From the NCBI GenBank assembly GCA_002699185.1, contig PABG01000063.1, forward strand, positions 1 to 35,361: DNA of 35,361 bases, read 5' to 3'. Of the stretch, positions 24,113-31,761 are shown piece by piece. The position numbers were made by a program, and so were the translations under genes. Under the pieces are notes generated by a model. The model was not told the DNA's origin, did not search any database, and was given only the letters and a program-made list of their open reading frames with translations. This DNA is from Gammaproteobacteria bacterium (lineage in GTDB: Bacteria; Pseudomonadota; Gammaproteobacteria; Thiohalobacterales; Thiohalobacteraceae). How positions within the stretch are numbered: position 1 is the first letter of the stretch; each line of letters begins with the position of its first letter.

Positions 24113-24127
24113 TGACAGGATCTGTCA
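24113..24127. promoter_or_regulatory. Inverted repeat TGACAG-GAT-CTGTCA, candidate operator
   Basis: Perfect 6-bp arms with a 3-bp spacer lie about 120 bp upstream of the DUF2202 gene, in the gap between divergent genes. A possible -10 box TATGCT lies at 24165-24170. No matching regulator is identified. Confidence 0.25.
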
Positions 24128-24249
24128 GCCGCACAGACCGCATTACACACCCTCCCGCCCGGTTTATGCTCCGCCTACATGAGGTTAGTATTCATCCACC
24201 CCTTGTCACGAGAGGCCCTTGAGGCCTGAACAAAGCAGAGGACTGAAGT

Positions 24250-24873
24250 ATGAAAAGTTCCCGCATCACCGCAGGATTTGTGGTTGCCCTGTCGCTGACC
24301 GCCGCACCGCCGGCATTTTCCGATGAACCCCTCACCGGCCTGAGCGTGGCCGAAGCCGAAGACCTGACCTACATGCGTGAGGAGGAGAAACTCGCCCGCG
24401 ACGTCTACCTGACCATGGACCAGTACTGGAACAAGCGCGTGTTCGTCAACATTGCCGAATCCGAGCAGACCCATACCGAGACCATTCAGATGCTGCTGGA
24501 CAAGTACGGCCTGGTGGACCCGGCACTCGACGCCATCGGTTATTTCACCAATACCGAACTGCAGGCCCTGTACGATGAACTGGTCACACGCGGCATGGCT
24601 TCGGAACTTGAGGCGCTGCACGTGGGCGGTCTGATCGAGGAAGTCGACATGCAGGACATCCAGGAAGCCATCGAACGTACGGACCACGCCGATATCGAGC
24701 AGGCCTATGCCAGCCTGCTGTGCGGCTCACGCAATCACCTGCGCGCCTTCGTGGATGCCATCGAACGACTGGGCGTGCAGTACGAGGCGCAATTCCTGCC
24801 CCAGGACGAGGTGGACGCCATCGTGGGATCACCCATGGAACAGTGCGGCAACCGGCCCCGGCAGGGCAGCTGA
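24250..24873 (+). CDS. DUF2202 ferritin-like protein, exported
   Basis: A 207-residue protein with a signal peptide (MKSSRITAGFVVALSLTAAP, cleavage near FSDEP) and a DUF2202 domain. Visible family motifs are LTYMREEEKLARDVYL, ESEQTHTETIQMLLDKYGL, GGLIEEVDMQDIQEAIE and LLCGSRNHLRAFV. The repeated Glu/His pairs on helices give the ferritin-like four-helix appearance with a likely di-metal site. The cellular role of the family is not established. The ATG has AGAGGA about eight bases upstream, and a GC-rich hairpin follows the stop codon. Confidence 0.92.
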   Translation: MKSSRITAGFVVALSLTAAPPAFSDEPLTGLSVAEAEDLTYMREEEKLARDVYLTMDQYWNKRVFVNIAESEQTHTETIQMLLDKYGLVDPALDAIGYFTNTELQALYDELVTRGMASELEALHVGGLIEEVDMQDIQEAIERTDHADIEQAYASLLCGSRNHLRAFVDAIERLGVQYEAQFLPQDEVDAIVGSPMEQCGNRPRQGS

Positions 24874-24887
24874 GGCTCCGTTCACCC

Positions 24888-24913
24888 GCCCCGCCGGGCG
24901 CACCCGGCGGGGC
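24888..24913 (+). terminator. GC-rich hairpin after the DUF2202 gene
   Basis: An 11-bp perfect stem (GCCCCGCCGGG / CCCGGCGGGGC) with a CGCA loop begins 14 bp after the stop codon. It lacks a T-tract, so termination would be weak or factor-assisted; it may instead protect the 3' end. Confidence 0.45.
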
Positions 24914-24996
24914 CACTGCCCGAGGCAGGCCGCCCCTCGAAGCCGCCCGAAAACCCTGTTGTCTGCATGTATTCACGCATTGCAGCGAACGGCCCG

Positions 24997-25024
24997 CTGA
25001 CACGGCACGGGTACTGGCTATACT
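24997..25024 (+). promoter_or_regulatory. Candidate sigma-70 promoter for the DsrC-like gene
   Basis: CTGACA (24997-25002) and TATACT (25019-25024) with a 16-bp spacer, 37 bp before the start codon. Both boxes match the consensus in five of six positions. A strong GGAGGAGG ribosome site follows at about 25046-25053. Confidence 0.5.
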
Positions 25025-25061
25025 CCGGGATACAGGGCAAACTCCGGAGGAGGGCCATGCC

Positions 25062-25385
25062 ATGGAACAGAGCCTGCAAGAAATCCGCTTCGATGAATAC
25101 GGCCTGCTGCGCCATCCCGAGGACTGGTCCCCCGAACTGGCCAGCGAACTCGCCCGTCAGGAGGCCATTCCACACCTGACCGACCTGCACTGGGCCTTCA
25201 TCGATTCCCTGCGCGACTACTACGGAAAATACCAGGTACCGCCGCCGGCAGGGCTGATCTGCCACGACCTGAAACTGAATGAGTGGTGCTGCCACGACCT
25301 GTTCCACAACTGCCTGAACGCATGGCGCATCGCCGGCCTGCCCGATCCGGGCGAAGAGGCCAAGGCTTACATGTCGGCCGAGTAG
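25062..25385 (+). CDS. DsrC/TusE-family protein lacking the redox cysteines
   Basis: A 107-residue homologue of the sulfur-relay protein DsrC/TusE. Matching segments are YGLLRHPEDWSPELASELA, HWAFIDSLRDYYGKYQVPP, CHDLFHNCLNAW and the family end RIAGLPDPG. In functional DsrC the penultimate cysteine (CysA) on a C-terminal arm, and CysB in the ACxxAGLP segment, carry sulfur. Here CysB is Trp (NAWRIAGLP) and the arm is replaced by EEAKAYMSAE with no cysteine. Several other cysteines (CHD, CCHD, NC) sit in the middle helices instead. This makes it a regulatory-type or repurposed paralogue rather than a sulfur carrier. The ATG 25062 is chosen for the upstream GGAGGAGG. Confidence 0.85.
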   Translation: MEQSLQEIRFDEYGLLRHPEDWSPELASELARQEAIPHLTDLHWAFIDSLRDYYGKYQVPPPAGLICHDLKLNEWCCHDLFHNCLNAWRIAGLPDPGEEAKAYMSAE

Positions 25386-25420
25386 GCAACGGACCTCGGG
25401 AAAAGGACAGCACCTGTTCA

Positions 25421-26221
25421 ATGTGGATGCGTACCACCTGCAATCTCGAGTTCTGGCTCGAGGTTCCCACCCCCCTGATACTCATGCTCCGGGCGCGCAG
25501 CAGCGCGCGGCAGTGGATTGCGCGGGAGAGCTACACGCTGACACCCAACGTGCCGGTGCAGGAATACACGGACATCTTCGGCAACCTGTGCCAGCGCCTG
25601 ATCGCACCGGCGGGAGAATTCCAGGTCCGCACCTCGGCGGTCGCGATCCTCAGTGTCAATCCGGAACAGGCGCCGGTCGGCGGCTTCGTCGACATCCCGG
25701 ACCTGCCGGATACGGCCATGATGTATCTGCTGCCGAGCCGTTACTGCGAATCCGACCGCTTCGGCAACATGGCGCGGGAAATCGTGGAGGGTCTGCCGCT
25801 CGGCTATCCTCAGGTGGCCGGCATCACCGACTGGATCCGCAACAGCATCCGCTACGCGCCCGGCACCAGCGCGTTTCCGATCTCTGCGGTGGAAGTGAAT
25901 CTGCAGGGGCAGGGAGTGTGCCGTGACCTGTCACACCTGGGCATCGCCCTGTGCCGGGCCCTGAGCATTCCGGCACGCATGGTGGTCGGTTATCTGCACG
26001 AGCTCGACCCCATGGATATGCACAGCTGGTTCGAGGCCTATATCGGCAACCGCTGGCATACCTTCGACCCCAGCTGCAGCAGTCAGCAGGATGGCGCGCG
26101 CCTGGCCGTGGCCTATGGCCGCGATGCCGCCGACGTGGCCATCTACACCCAGTTCGGCCCGCCAGCCAGGTTCAGTGACATGGAAGTCACGGTGCAGCAA
26201 CTGGAGGACGCGCCGGACTGA
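25421..26221 (+). CDS. Transglutaminase-like cysteine protease-fold protein
   Basis: A 266-residue protein of the transglutaminase-like superfamily. It has an N-terminal beta domain of the bacterial transglutaminase N type (LEFWLEVPTPLILMLRARSS ... FQVRTSAVAILSV), then the catalytic core. The triad is Cys167 (GQGVCRDLSHLGIALCR), His201 (DMHSWFEAYIG) and Asp216 (HTFDPS). These are the residues of papain-like peptidases/transglutaminases, acting on peptide or isopeptide bonds. No signal peptide is seen. It starts 36 bp after the DsrC-like gene on the same strand, so co-transcription is likely. AAGGA lies somewhat far (13 bases) upstream of ATG 25421. Confidence 0.9.
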   Translation: MWMRTTCNLEFWLEVPTPLILMLRARSSARQWIARESYTLTPNVPVQEYTDIFGNLCQRLIAPAGEFQVRTSAVAILSVNPEQAPVGGFVDIPDLPDTAMMYLLPSRYCESDRFGNMAREIVEGLPLGYPQVAGITDWIRNSIRYAPGTSAFPISAVEVNLQGQGVCRDLSHLGIALCRALSIPARMVVGYLHELDPMDMHSWFEAYIGNRWHTFDPSCSSQQDGARLAVAYGRDAADVAIYTQFGPPARFSDMEVTVQQLEDAPD

Positions 26222-26248
26222 ATGCCCGGCACGTCTCCCGGCGGATTT

Positions 26249-26626
26249 TTATTTCTGCCCCTGCCAGAGCAGGTTGTAGCCGATCTCGTAGGCGTCGCTG
26301 CAGTATTCCAGCAGACCGGTGAACTTCTCCTTGAAGGCCGCATCGGCGTGCGAACGCTCGTGGGCCTCGAACGATTCCCAGAAGGTCAGGATGGCGATAT
26401 GCGCCTCCTGATCGGGCTGCGAGTCCGGATCCACGCTGCCCTCCTCGGAGACGAAGCCGGCGGACTGGTAGACGATACCGCCGTAGAACTCGGGATAGGT
26501 CTCCTTGACCACCTCGCACATCTCGCCGAGGGCCAGTTCAACATCCTCCACGGTGTATTCGGGCTTGAGCTTGACCACGTTGTAGAGCATCACATGACCG
26601 CCCGGGATCTTGATGGCATCAAACAT
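26249..26626 (-). CDS. Dimeric alpha/beta-barrel (ABM/Dabb-like) small protein
   Basis: A 125-residue protein. ATG 26626 (MFDAIKIPGG) is preferred over 26635, because AGGAG lies nine bases before it and directly abuts the earlier ATG. The pattern of a beta-strand MLYNVVKLKPEYTVEDVELA, a central strand HIAILTFWESFEAHERSHAD and a helix FKEKFTGLLEYCSDAYEIGYN resembles the ferredoxin-like dimeric barrel of antibiotic-biosynthesis monooxygenase or Dabb proteins. No catalytic residues are assignable. It is convergent with the transglutaminase gene. Confidence 0.75.
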   Translation of the reverse strand: MFDAIKIPGGHVMLYNVVKLKPEYTVEDVELALGEMCEVVKETYPEFYGGIVYQSAGFVSEEGSVDPDSQPDQEAHIAILTFWESFEAHERSHADAAFKEKFTGLLEYCSDAYEIGYNLLWQGQK

Positions 26627-26735
26627 GTCGTGCATCTCCTCGCAAAGGACTGGGTAAGGACGAACATAACATGACGCGGTCGGGGGTCAACCATATTCGG
26701 CGCGATGATTGACCGGAGGCGACCCGGGCAGGGTA

Positions 26736-27173
26736 TCACTGCAGGGTGGAGCGGTCGGCACCGGCCGGCACCGAGGCATGATGCAACTGCAGCCGCCAGC
26801 CATCCTCGCCGCGCCGGTAGACATTGGTCGCCAGCACCAGCGTGGCGGGCGCACCGGCAGCGGGGGCGATATGCTCCTCAACCAGGTGCACGGCAAGATC
26901 CCCGCTCTCGCTGCGGCTGCGCAGCACCACCCGCAGGTTCAACGCTGCAACCCCCTCCAGAATGCCCGACCAGCTGCGCAGCACCGCCTCGCGCCCGATG
27001 ACCGGCACGGCGCCGGGATGGACGCAGACCACTTCACCCTGCCCCCATACCGCCGCCATCGCCTGCGGATCGCAGTCGGCAAAGGCGCGATAGAATGCCC
27101 GCTCCGCCGCGCTGGAGGTGCTCCGGTCCGGCTTGCCTGCTTCCATGTTATGGGACCCCGGTTCATTCGTCAT
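26736..27173 (-). CDS. NTF2-like/SnoaL-like protein
   Basis: About 145 residues with the NTF2-like pattern: AERAFYRAFADCDPQAMAAV, WGQGEVVCVHPGAVPVIGRE, LRSWSGILEG, and a last strand VYRRGEDGWRLQLHHASVP. This fold covers ketosteroid isomerase-like enzymes and many putative stress proteins; this subgroup (WG..E.V.CVHPG) is common but not characterised to my knowledge. The start is uncertain between 27191, 27173 and 27146, as none has a good ribosome site; the region before 27173 contains a degenerate CGCGAAGGCGGG repeat. Confidence 0.8.
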   Translation of the reverse strand: MTNEPGSHNMEAGKPDRSTSSAAERAFYRAFADCDPQAMAAVWGQGEVVCVHPGAVPVIGREAVLRSWSGILEGVAALNLRVVLRSRSESGDLAVHLVEEHIAPAAGAPATLVLATNVYRRGEDGWRLQLHHASVPAGADRSTLQ

Positions 27174-27195
27174 GGCCGCGAAGGCGGGCATGAGG

Positions 27196-27207
27196 TTCGA
27201 TATCGAA
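27196..27207. promoter_or_regulatory. Perfect 12-bp palindrome TTCGATATCGAA
   Basis: A perfect palindrome lies just upstream of the NTF2-like gene, in the 92-bp gap after the DUF2784 gene. It could be an operator; there is no supporting regulator nearby. Confidence 0.2.
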
Positions 27208-27265
27208 GTCTAGCGCTGAACCCGTAAATATCACCTCGAAGGACCACCGCCAGGCCGGGGCCGGG

Positions 27266-27658
27266 CTATTCCCCGCGCCGGGCGGGGAAATCGGCCTGTC
27301 GTCGCACGGCCCTGATCACCAGCCCATAGACGCACAGGTTGACAACAATCACCACGGCACCGAGCACCAGACCGATATCAGCCGTCAGCCAGCCGGGATA
27401 GATGAGGGGCTGCAGGTAATGTTCGATGAAACCGCCGGCATAGCTCGTCTCACCCGCCCGGGCGCGCAGCACATTCTCCAGCGGGGTCAGCGGGCAGGGC
27501 CAGGCCAGGATCTCGACCAGCGCCCCCCAGACCGCGGCGGGCAGATGCAGCCAGACGACACCGGGCCGGCGCAGCGCCAGCAACCCGCCCAGCATCACGA
27601 ACAGGATGAAGACCAGGTGCGCGAACAGGACCAGGTCCGCCAGCCAGTGATAGATCAT
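27266..27658 (-). CDS. DUF2784 integral membrane protein
   Basis: A 130-residue membrane protein with three to four TM helices. The family motifs are HLVFILFVMLGG, EILAWPCPLTPLENVLR and AGGFIEHYLQPLIYPGWL. The central WPCPLTPLEN is the DUF2784 hallmark, with a cysteine in a membrane-edge loop. No function is known. The ATG at 27658 opens the frame, and the protein ends in a positively charged tail (RRQADFPARRGE). It faces the RuBisCO-small-subunit-like gene across a 210-bp divergent gap. Confidence 0.9.
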   Translation of the reverse strand: MIYHWLADLVLFAHLVFILFVMLGGLLALRRPGVVWLHLPAAVWGALVEILAWPCPLTPLENVLRARAGETSYAGGFIEHYLQPLIYPGWLTADIGLVLGAVVIVVNLCVYGLVIRAVRRQADFPARRGE

Positions 27659-27743
27659 GCTCTATGCCATTCCCGCATAACCATTAAGAGTGATTATCCA
27701 CTCTCCCCCGGTCTTCAGCATTTGTTTGCTTTCCGATCCGGCG

Positions 27744-27760
27744 CATCGAAAGCTTCGATG
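27744..27760. promoter_or_regulatory. Inverted repeat CATCGAA-AGC-TTCGATG in a divergent gap
   Basis: Perfect 7-bp arms with a 3-bp spacer, located between the divergent DUF2784 and RuBisCO-small-subunit-like genes. It would be well placed for a regulator of either gene; this is a pattern only. Confidence 0.3.
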
Positions 27761-27868
27761 GGTCCCCCCGGTCGGCTGGCGGCATAATCCGGGTCAATAC
27801 CTTAGCGAAATACTCGGACATAAACTGTGATTATTTCCCGGGCCGCACCAACACACGAGGATTGAACC

Positions 27869-28195
27869 ATGCAGCCAGCGCCAACCATCAGTCCCGCCAT
27901 TCACCTGCCGCATCTCGAAGAGGTCAGCACCCTCCTGCGCGACCACCTGCAGGGCGACTGGATCGTGCGCATCGAACACCGCGCCCCCGCCGCCCTGCCC
28001 CGTTCGCTGTGGCGAACCTGGGGCCGCACGCAATACACCCGCCAGGGCGCCGATCGGGTCATGGACCGGATCCTGGACTGCCACGCCGCCAACCCGGAGC
28101 ACGCCATCCGGCTCTGCGCGGAGAAGCTGCGGCCGCAGGCGCGGCTGGTGTACTGGGTTCACCCGGGCGAGACCGCGGGCGAAGCCGATAGCTGA
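27869..28195 (+). CDS. Small protein resembling the RuBisCO small subunit/SSUL fold
   Basis: A 108-residue soluble protein. The order of features matches RbcS: a first helix ending LRDHLQGDWIVRIEH (compare the GW.I.VE strand of RbcS), a Trp-rich turn SLWRTWGRTQY (compare YWEMWGLP), a second helix VMDRILDCHAANPEH (compare the V..EI..C....P helix), the strand AIRLCAEKL, and a final strand LVYWVHPG. No RuBisCO large subunit, activase or carboxysome gene is in the window. It could be a stand-alone RbcS-like adaptor such as an SSUL module, or an unrelated small alpha/beta protein. The ATG has ACGAGG about eight bases upstream. The homology is my inference from pattern alone. Confidence 0.75.
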   Translation: MQPAPTISPAIHLPHLEEVSTLLRDHLQGDWIVRIEHRAPAALPRSLWRTWGRTQYTRQGADRVMDRILDCHAANPEHAIRLCAEKLRPQARLVYWVHPGETAGEADS

Positions 28196-28276
28196 TATCG
28201 AAAATTATCGCTTACCCGCGGGCACTGCGGCCGTTACCCTTCCCGTATCCCCGTTTCGCACCTGGAGGGTATGCCC

Positions 28277-28480
28277 ATGAAGGATGAAATCCTCGAACCC
28301 CACCGTCCGCAGTTCGCCTCGGCACCCGAGCAGGCGCGCAAGGCGGCCAGCTTCTACGAGGCCATCGCCGCGGCGCAGGAACTCAAGCCCGGCGTGGGCC
28401 AGACCCGCCGGCTGGCCCGGGAACGCCGCGAAGCCATGTCCCGCCTGGGCAAGATGGCGCTGCCACCGGAACAGCGCTAG
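28277..28480 (+). CDS. Small protein of unknown function (67 aa)
   Basis: A short, charged, helical protein (MKDEILEPHRPQFASAPEQA ... RRLARERREAMSRLGKMAL). ATG 28277 is chosen because GGAGGG lies seven bases before it, while an ATG at 28271 abuts the site. No cysteine, membrane segment or known motif. It sits 81 bp after the RbcS-like gene on the same strand, so the two may be co-expressed. I recognise no family. Confidence 0.65.
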   Translation: MKDEILEPHRPQFASAPEQARKAASFYEAIAAAQELKPGVGQTRRLARERREAMSRLGKMALPPEQR

Positions 28481-28538
28481 CCCCCTTCCCGTCATGGACC
28501 GGCCGGATGCCCGCGCCGGGGGCCTGTGCCAACATGGT

Positions 28539-31500
28539 TCAGACCGGGTCGGCCAGCCAGGCCGTCGCTGCTGCCGCCGGCAGCGGCCGGCTGTAGAGGT
28601 AGCCCTGCATCAGGCTGCAGCCCAGTCCGTTCAGGAAGGCGCGCTGCTCCTCCGTCTCCACGCCCTCGGCGACGAGCCGCAGCCGCAGGCCCTGCCCCAT
28701 TGCCACGATGGCGCGGGTTATGGCCGTGTGATCCGGATCGCCAGGGATGTCGCGCACGAAGGCCCGGTCGATCTTCAGGGTGGTGAAGGGGAACTTGCTC
28801 AGATAGCTGAGCGATGAATAGCCGGTGCCGAAATCATCCAGCGCGATACCGAAGCCGCTGCGGCTGAGTTGCTGCAGGGTAAAGGTGGTCGAGGCCACGT
28901 CCTGCATCAGGGTGCCTTCGGTGATCTCCAACTCCAGCACCCGCGGCGCCAGGCCGTGTTCATCCAGCATACGCCCCAACGTCTCCGGCAGGCCGCTGCG
29001 CTCGAACTGACGGCTGGACAGGTTCACCGCCATGGTCAGTTCATCCCAGCCCCGGCGGTGCCAGTCGGCCAGTTGCCGAAGCGCGGTCTGCAGGACCCAG
29101 TCCCCGACCTCGGCGATCATTCCCGTCTCCTCCAGGATGGGAATGAAATCCCCCGGGGGCACCAGCCCCCGCTCCGGATGCTGCCAGCGGATCAGGGCCT
29201 CAAAGCCGCAGGGGAGGCCAGTGGAGGTATCCACCTGCGGCTGGTAGTGCAGCACGAACTCATCCCGGTCCAGCGCCCGCCTGAGTTCGTTCTCCAGCAG
29301 CAGCCGCTTCTCGGCATGCGCGCCGATCTCCTCGGCATAGAACTCGTAGGTGTTGCCGCCCCGCTCCTTGGCCCGGTACATGGCGGCATCGGCGTGACGC
29401 AGCAGGGTGCCGGCATCTTCTCCGTCGTAGGGAAACAGCCCGATCCCTACGCTCGCCGCCACGCTGAGGGAGTTGCCCTCGATCATGAAGGGCTGCTTGA
29501 ACACGGCCAGCAGGCGCTCGACCAGTTGCCTGGCCTCGCCGACACTGTCGATATTCTCGGCCACGATGACGAATTCATCGCCACCGAAGCGGGCGATGCT
29601 GTCCTGGGCGCGGAGCACCTTCATCAGCCGGCCGCCCAGTTGTCGCAGCAGCGTATCGCCGGCCTCGTGGCCCAGGGTGTCATTGACGAACTTGAAACGG
29701 TCCAGATCCAGAAACAGCACGCACAGCAGCCGCCCGGCCGCACGCGCCGCCGCCAGGCTGCGCCCGAGCCGCTCCAGCAGCAGGGTGCGATTGGGCAACT
29801 CGGTCAGGCTGTCGTGATGGGCAAGGAAGCGCAGCCGCTCCTCCACCTGCATGCGCTCGCTGATATCACGGCCGGTGGAGATGAAATGGGTGATGCACCC
29901 GTCGTCGTCGCGCAGCGGGGCGATGGATTTCTGTTCATAGAACAGGGAACCGTCGTGGCGCTTGTTGACCAGCACATCCCTGAACACCTCCCCGGCGAGT
30001 ATCTGTCCCCACAGCGCCTGGTAGAAACTCTCCCCCTGCCTGCCGGACTTGAGCAGCCTCGGCGTGCTGCCGAGGATGGCGTCGCGGGTATAGCCGGTGA
30101 TCTGCTCGAAGGCCGGGTTGACGTACTCGACCACGCCGCTGCGGTCGGTGATCATGACCATGTCGGCGGTCTGCTCCAGCGCGCTGGAAAGCTTGCTCAT
30201 TTCCGCCTCGGCCCGCCGGCGGTCGGTGACATCGACCGCAGTGGACAGCAGATAGGCATCGTCATTCAGGCTGATGCGCGCAATGGAAACCAGCAGTTCG
30301 CGGTCCTCGCCGGCGCGTGTGCGCATCCTTACATCCAGCCCCTCGACCCGGTCCTTCGCCATGACCTCATTGACGATCCGATCGCGCAGATCGACATCCG
30401 GCCAGAGCCCGAGTTCAGCCACGCTTTTTCCGATCACCTCCTCGCGGGTATAGCCACAGGCGGCGCAGAAGGCCTCGTTGACGTCGTAGAAGGTGCCGTC
30501 CACGGCACGGGTGATCGACACCATCGCCGGTGAGATGGCGAAAAAGCGCCGCAGGTTCGCCTCGGAAGTCTCGACCTCCTGGATATGCCTGAGTACAAGC
30601 GCGTTGCTGGCCCACTCGCGCAGGGCCACGAACACGAGCAGGATCAGCACCACGATCAGCAGCGGCTGGAAGTTCATGGCATCGAGCTCGGGGTAGGACA
30701 GCAGCAGGGCGAGGAAGGTCAGCGCCAGCGCGAGCACCGGCACCATGCGGTCCTGGCGCGCGACCGACCGGCGCAGCGACAAGGGAGGGATCTCCTCCCC
30801 TCCACTCTTCCCGAAGTCATCTGCCGCAAGATAGAGCAGCCCGAAGCCCAGCAGCCAGAATATGTCCAGAACGTGCCCCGCGGCATAGGCGGCATCGAGC
30901 AGGCTGTAGGCATACAGGGTATTGACGGTCGCATGCGTAGCGATCGCGGCAATGACATACCCCATATTGCGACGCACCCTGCCTTCCATGCGGGCCCACA
31001 GCACGGCCAGCGCATAGACGAACAGCGCCATGTAGATGACCGGATAGGCAAGCCCGGCTGCCAGAACAGCAGGCTGGTCGGAAAGCCTGCCGATCGGTTC
31101 GGCGAACACCGCCAGATGGATGATGAGGATACTGGAGACGAAGATGCCGAGTTGGCTCAACTCCAGCAGCCCGACCGGCATCCGCGAACTGACTGCATTG
31201 TAGAACAGCAGCCCGATGGCCATGAACACGCCGAAGCCGAGAAACCCGATGTCCGACCAGTAGGGGAAGGGGGTGTAGCGCCCCAGAAGCAACTCCTGGT
31301 AATCCCAGACCAGCATCCCCGCGAACCAGGACAGACAGGCCAGGGCGAAGAACTGCCAGGCCCGACGCATGCGGCCGGCGCCGCGGCGCGCTGTGGCAAG
31401 GCATTTCAGTCCCGTCAGCAGCGAACCCAGGGTCCAGAAGGCGTTGGCCCACCAGTGGATCTGCGCCTGGTTGAGCGGCAGCAGGTAATTACCCGCGGCA

Positions 31501-31613
31501 AACAGGACCAGCAGTACGCCGATCGCCAGCGCCGTGCCGGCAGTGCCCACCCGCCGGGTATCCCGGTCGGCCTCGGCCGCGCTCAATATCCCCTCCCCAA
31601 CATGATGCGCCAC
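28539..31613 (-). CDS. Membrane PAS-PAS-GGDEF-EAL c-di-GMP enzyme
   Basis: A 1024-residue protein combining c-di-GMP synthesis and breakdown domains. It starts at GTG 31613; an in-frame TGA lies four codons upstream. Residues 28-335 form about nine TM helices of a MASE-like sensor. Two PAS domains follow (about 350-465 and 472-590, with FFAISPAMVSITRAVDGTFY and VVEYVNPAFEQITGYTRD). The GGDEF domain (595-755) has intact GGDEF at 677-681 and an RAQD inhibitory site at 668-671. The EAL domain (778-1015) has EAL at 804-806, NLSSRQF, DDFGTGYSSLSYL and LKIDRAFVRD. Both activities could be functional. The 148-bp gap upstream is AT-rich and probably holds its promoter. Confidence 0.95.
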   Translation of the reverse strand: MAHHVGEGILSAAEADRDTRRVGTAGTALAIGVLLVLFAAGNYLLPLNQAQIHWWANAFWTLGSLLTGLKCLATARRGAGRMRRAWQFFALACLSWFAGMLVWDYQELLLGRYTPFPYWSDIGFLGFGVFMAIGLLFYNAVSSRMPVGLLELSQLGIFVSSILIIHLAVFAEPIGRLSDQPAVLAAGLAYPVIYMALFVYALAVLWARMEGRVRRNMGYVIAAIATHATVNTLYAYSLLDAAYAAGHVLDIFWLLGFGLLYLAADDFGKSGGEEIPPLSLRRSVARQDRMVPVLALALTFLALLLSYPELDAMNFQPLLIVVLILLVFVALREWASNALVLRHIQEVETSEANLRRFFAISPAMVSITRAVDGTFYDVNEAFCAACGYTREEVIGKSVAELGLWPDVDLRDRIVNEVMAKDRVEGLDVRMRTRAGEDRELLVSIARISLNDDAYLLSTAVDVTDRRRAEAEMSKLSSALEQTADMVMITDRSGVVEYVNPAFEQITGYTRDAILGSTPRLLKSGRQGESFYQALWGQILAGEVFRDVLVNKRHDGSLFYEQKSIAPLRDDDGCITHFISTGRDISERMQVEERLRFLAHHDSLTELPNRTLLLERLGRSLAAARAAGRLLCVLFLDLDRFKFVNDTLGHEAGDTLLRQLGGRLMKVLRAQDSIARFGGDEFVIVAENIDSVGEARQLVERLLAVFKQPFMIEGNSLSVAASVGIGLFPYDGEDAGTLLRHADAAMYRAKERGGNTYEFYAEEIGAHAEKRLLLENELRRALDRDEFVLHYQPQVDTSTGLPCGFEALIRWQHPERGLVPPGDFIPILEETGMIAEVGDWVLQTALRQLADWHRRGWDELTMAVNLSSRQFERSGLPETLGRMLDEHGLAPRVLELEITEGTLMQDVASTTFTLQQLSRSGFGIALDDFGTGYSSLSYLSKFPFTTLKIDRAFVRDIPGDPDHTAITRAIVAMGQGLRLRLVAEGVETEEQRAFLNGLGCSLMQGYLYSRPLPAAAATAWLADPV

Positions 31614-31761
31614 TTTATCCGTTCAACTATGGCATGAATCGCCTGAAAACAGCTGATGCCGTTTCCATTACACGTAATCCTGGCGCCGGGCAACAGTAAA
31701 TTTTTTCTGAAATGTAAAATCTGTCCGTCAGCTTGTCAGTCGCCCATACCCGACCCTGCCT

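Noticed and set aside
26222-26248. Possible intrinsic terminator before a T-rich run (ATTTTTATTT) between convergent genes
   Set aside because: No stable stem precedes the T-run; only short CCGG repeats are present.
28869-30533. 554-residue open frame on the plus strand
   Set aside because: Antisense shadow of the PAS-PAS-GGDEF-EAL gene.
31667-31678. Palindrome ATTAC-AC-GTAAT upstream of the 1024-residue c-di-GMP protein
   Set aside because: Arms of only five bases, expected by chance in an AT-rich promoter gap; not supported as an operator.
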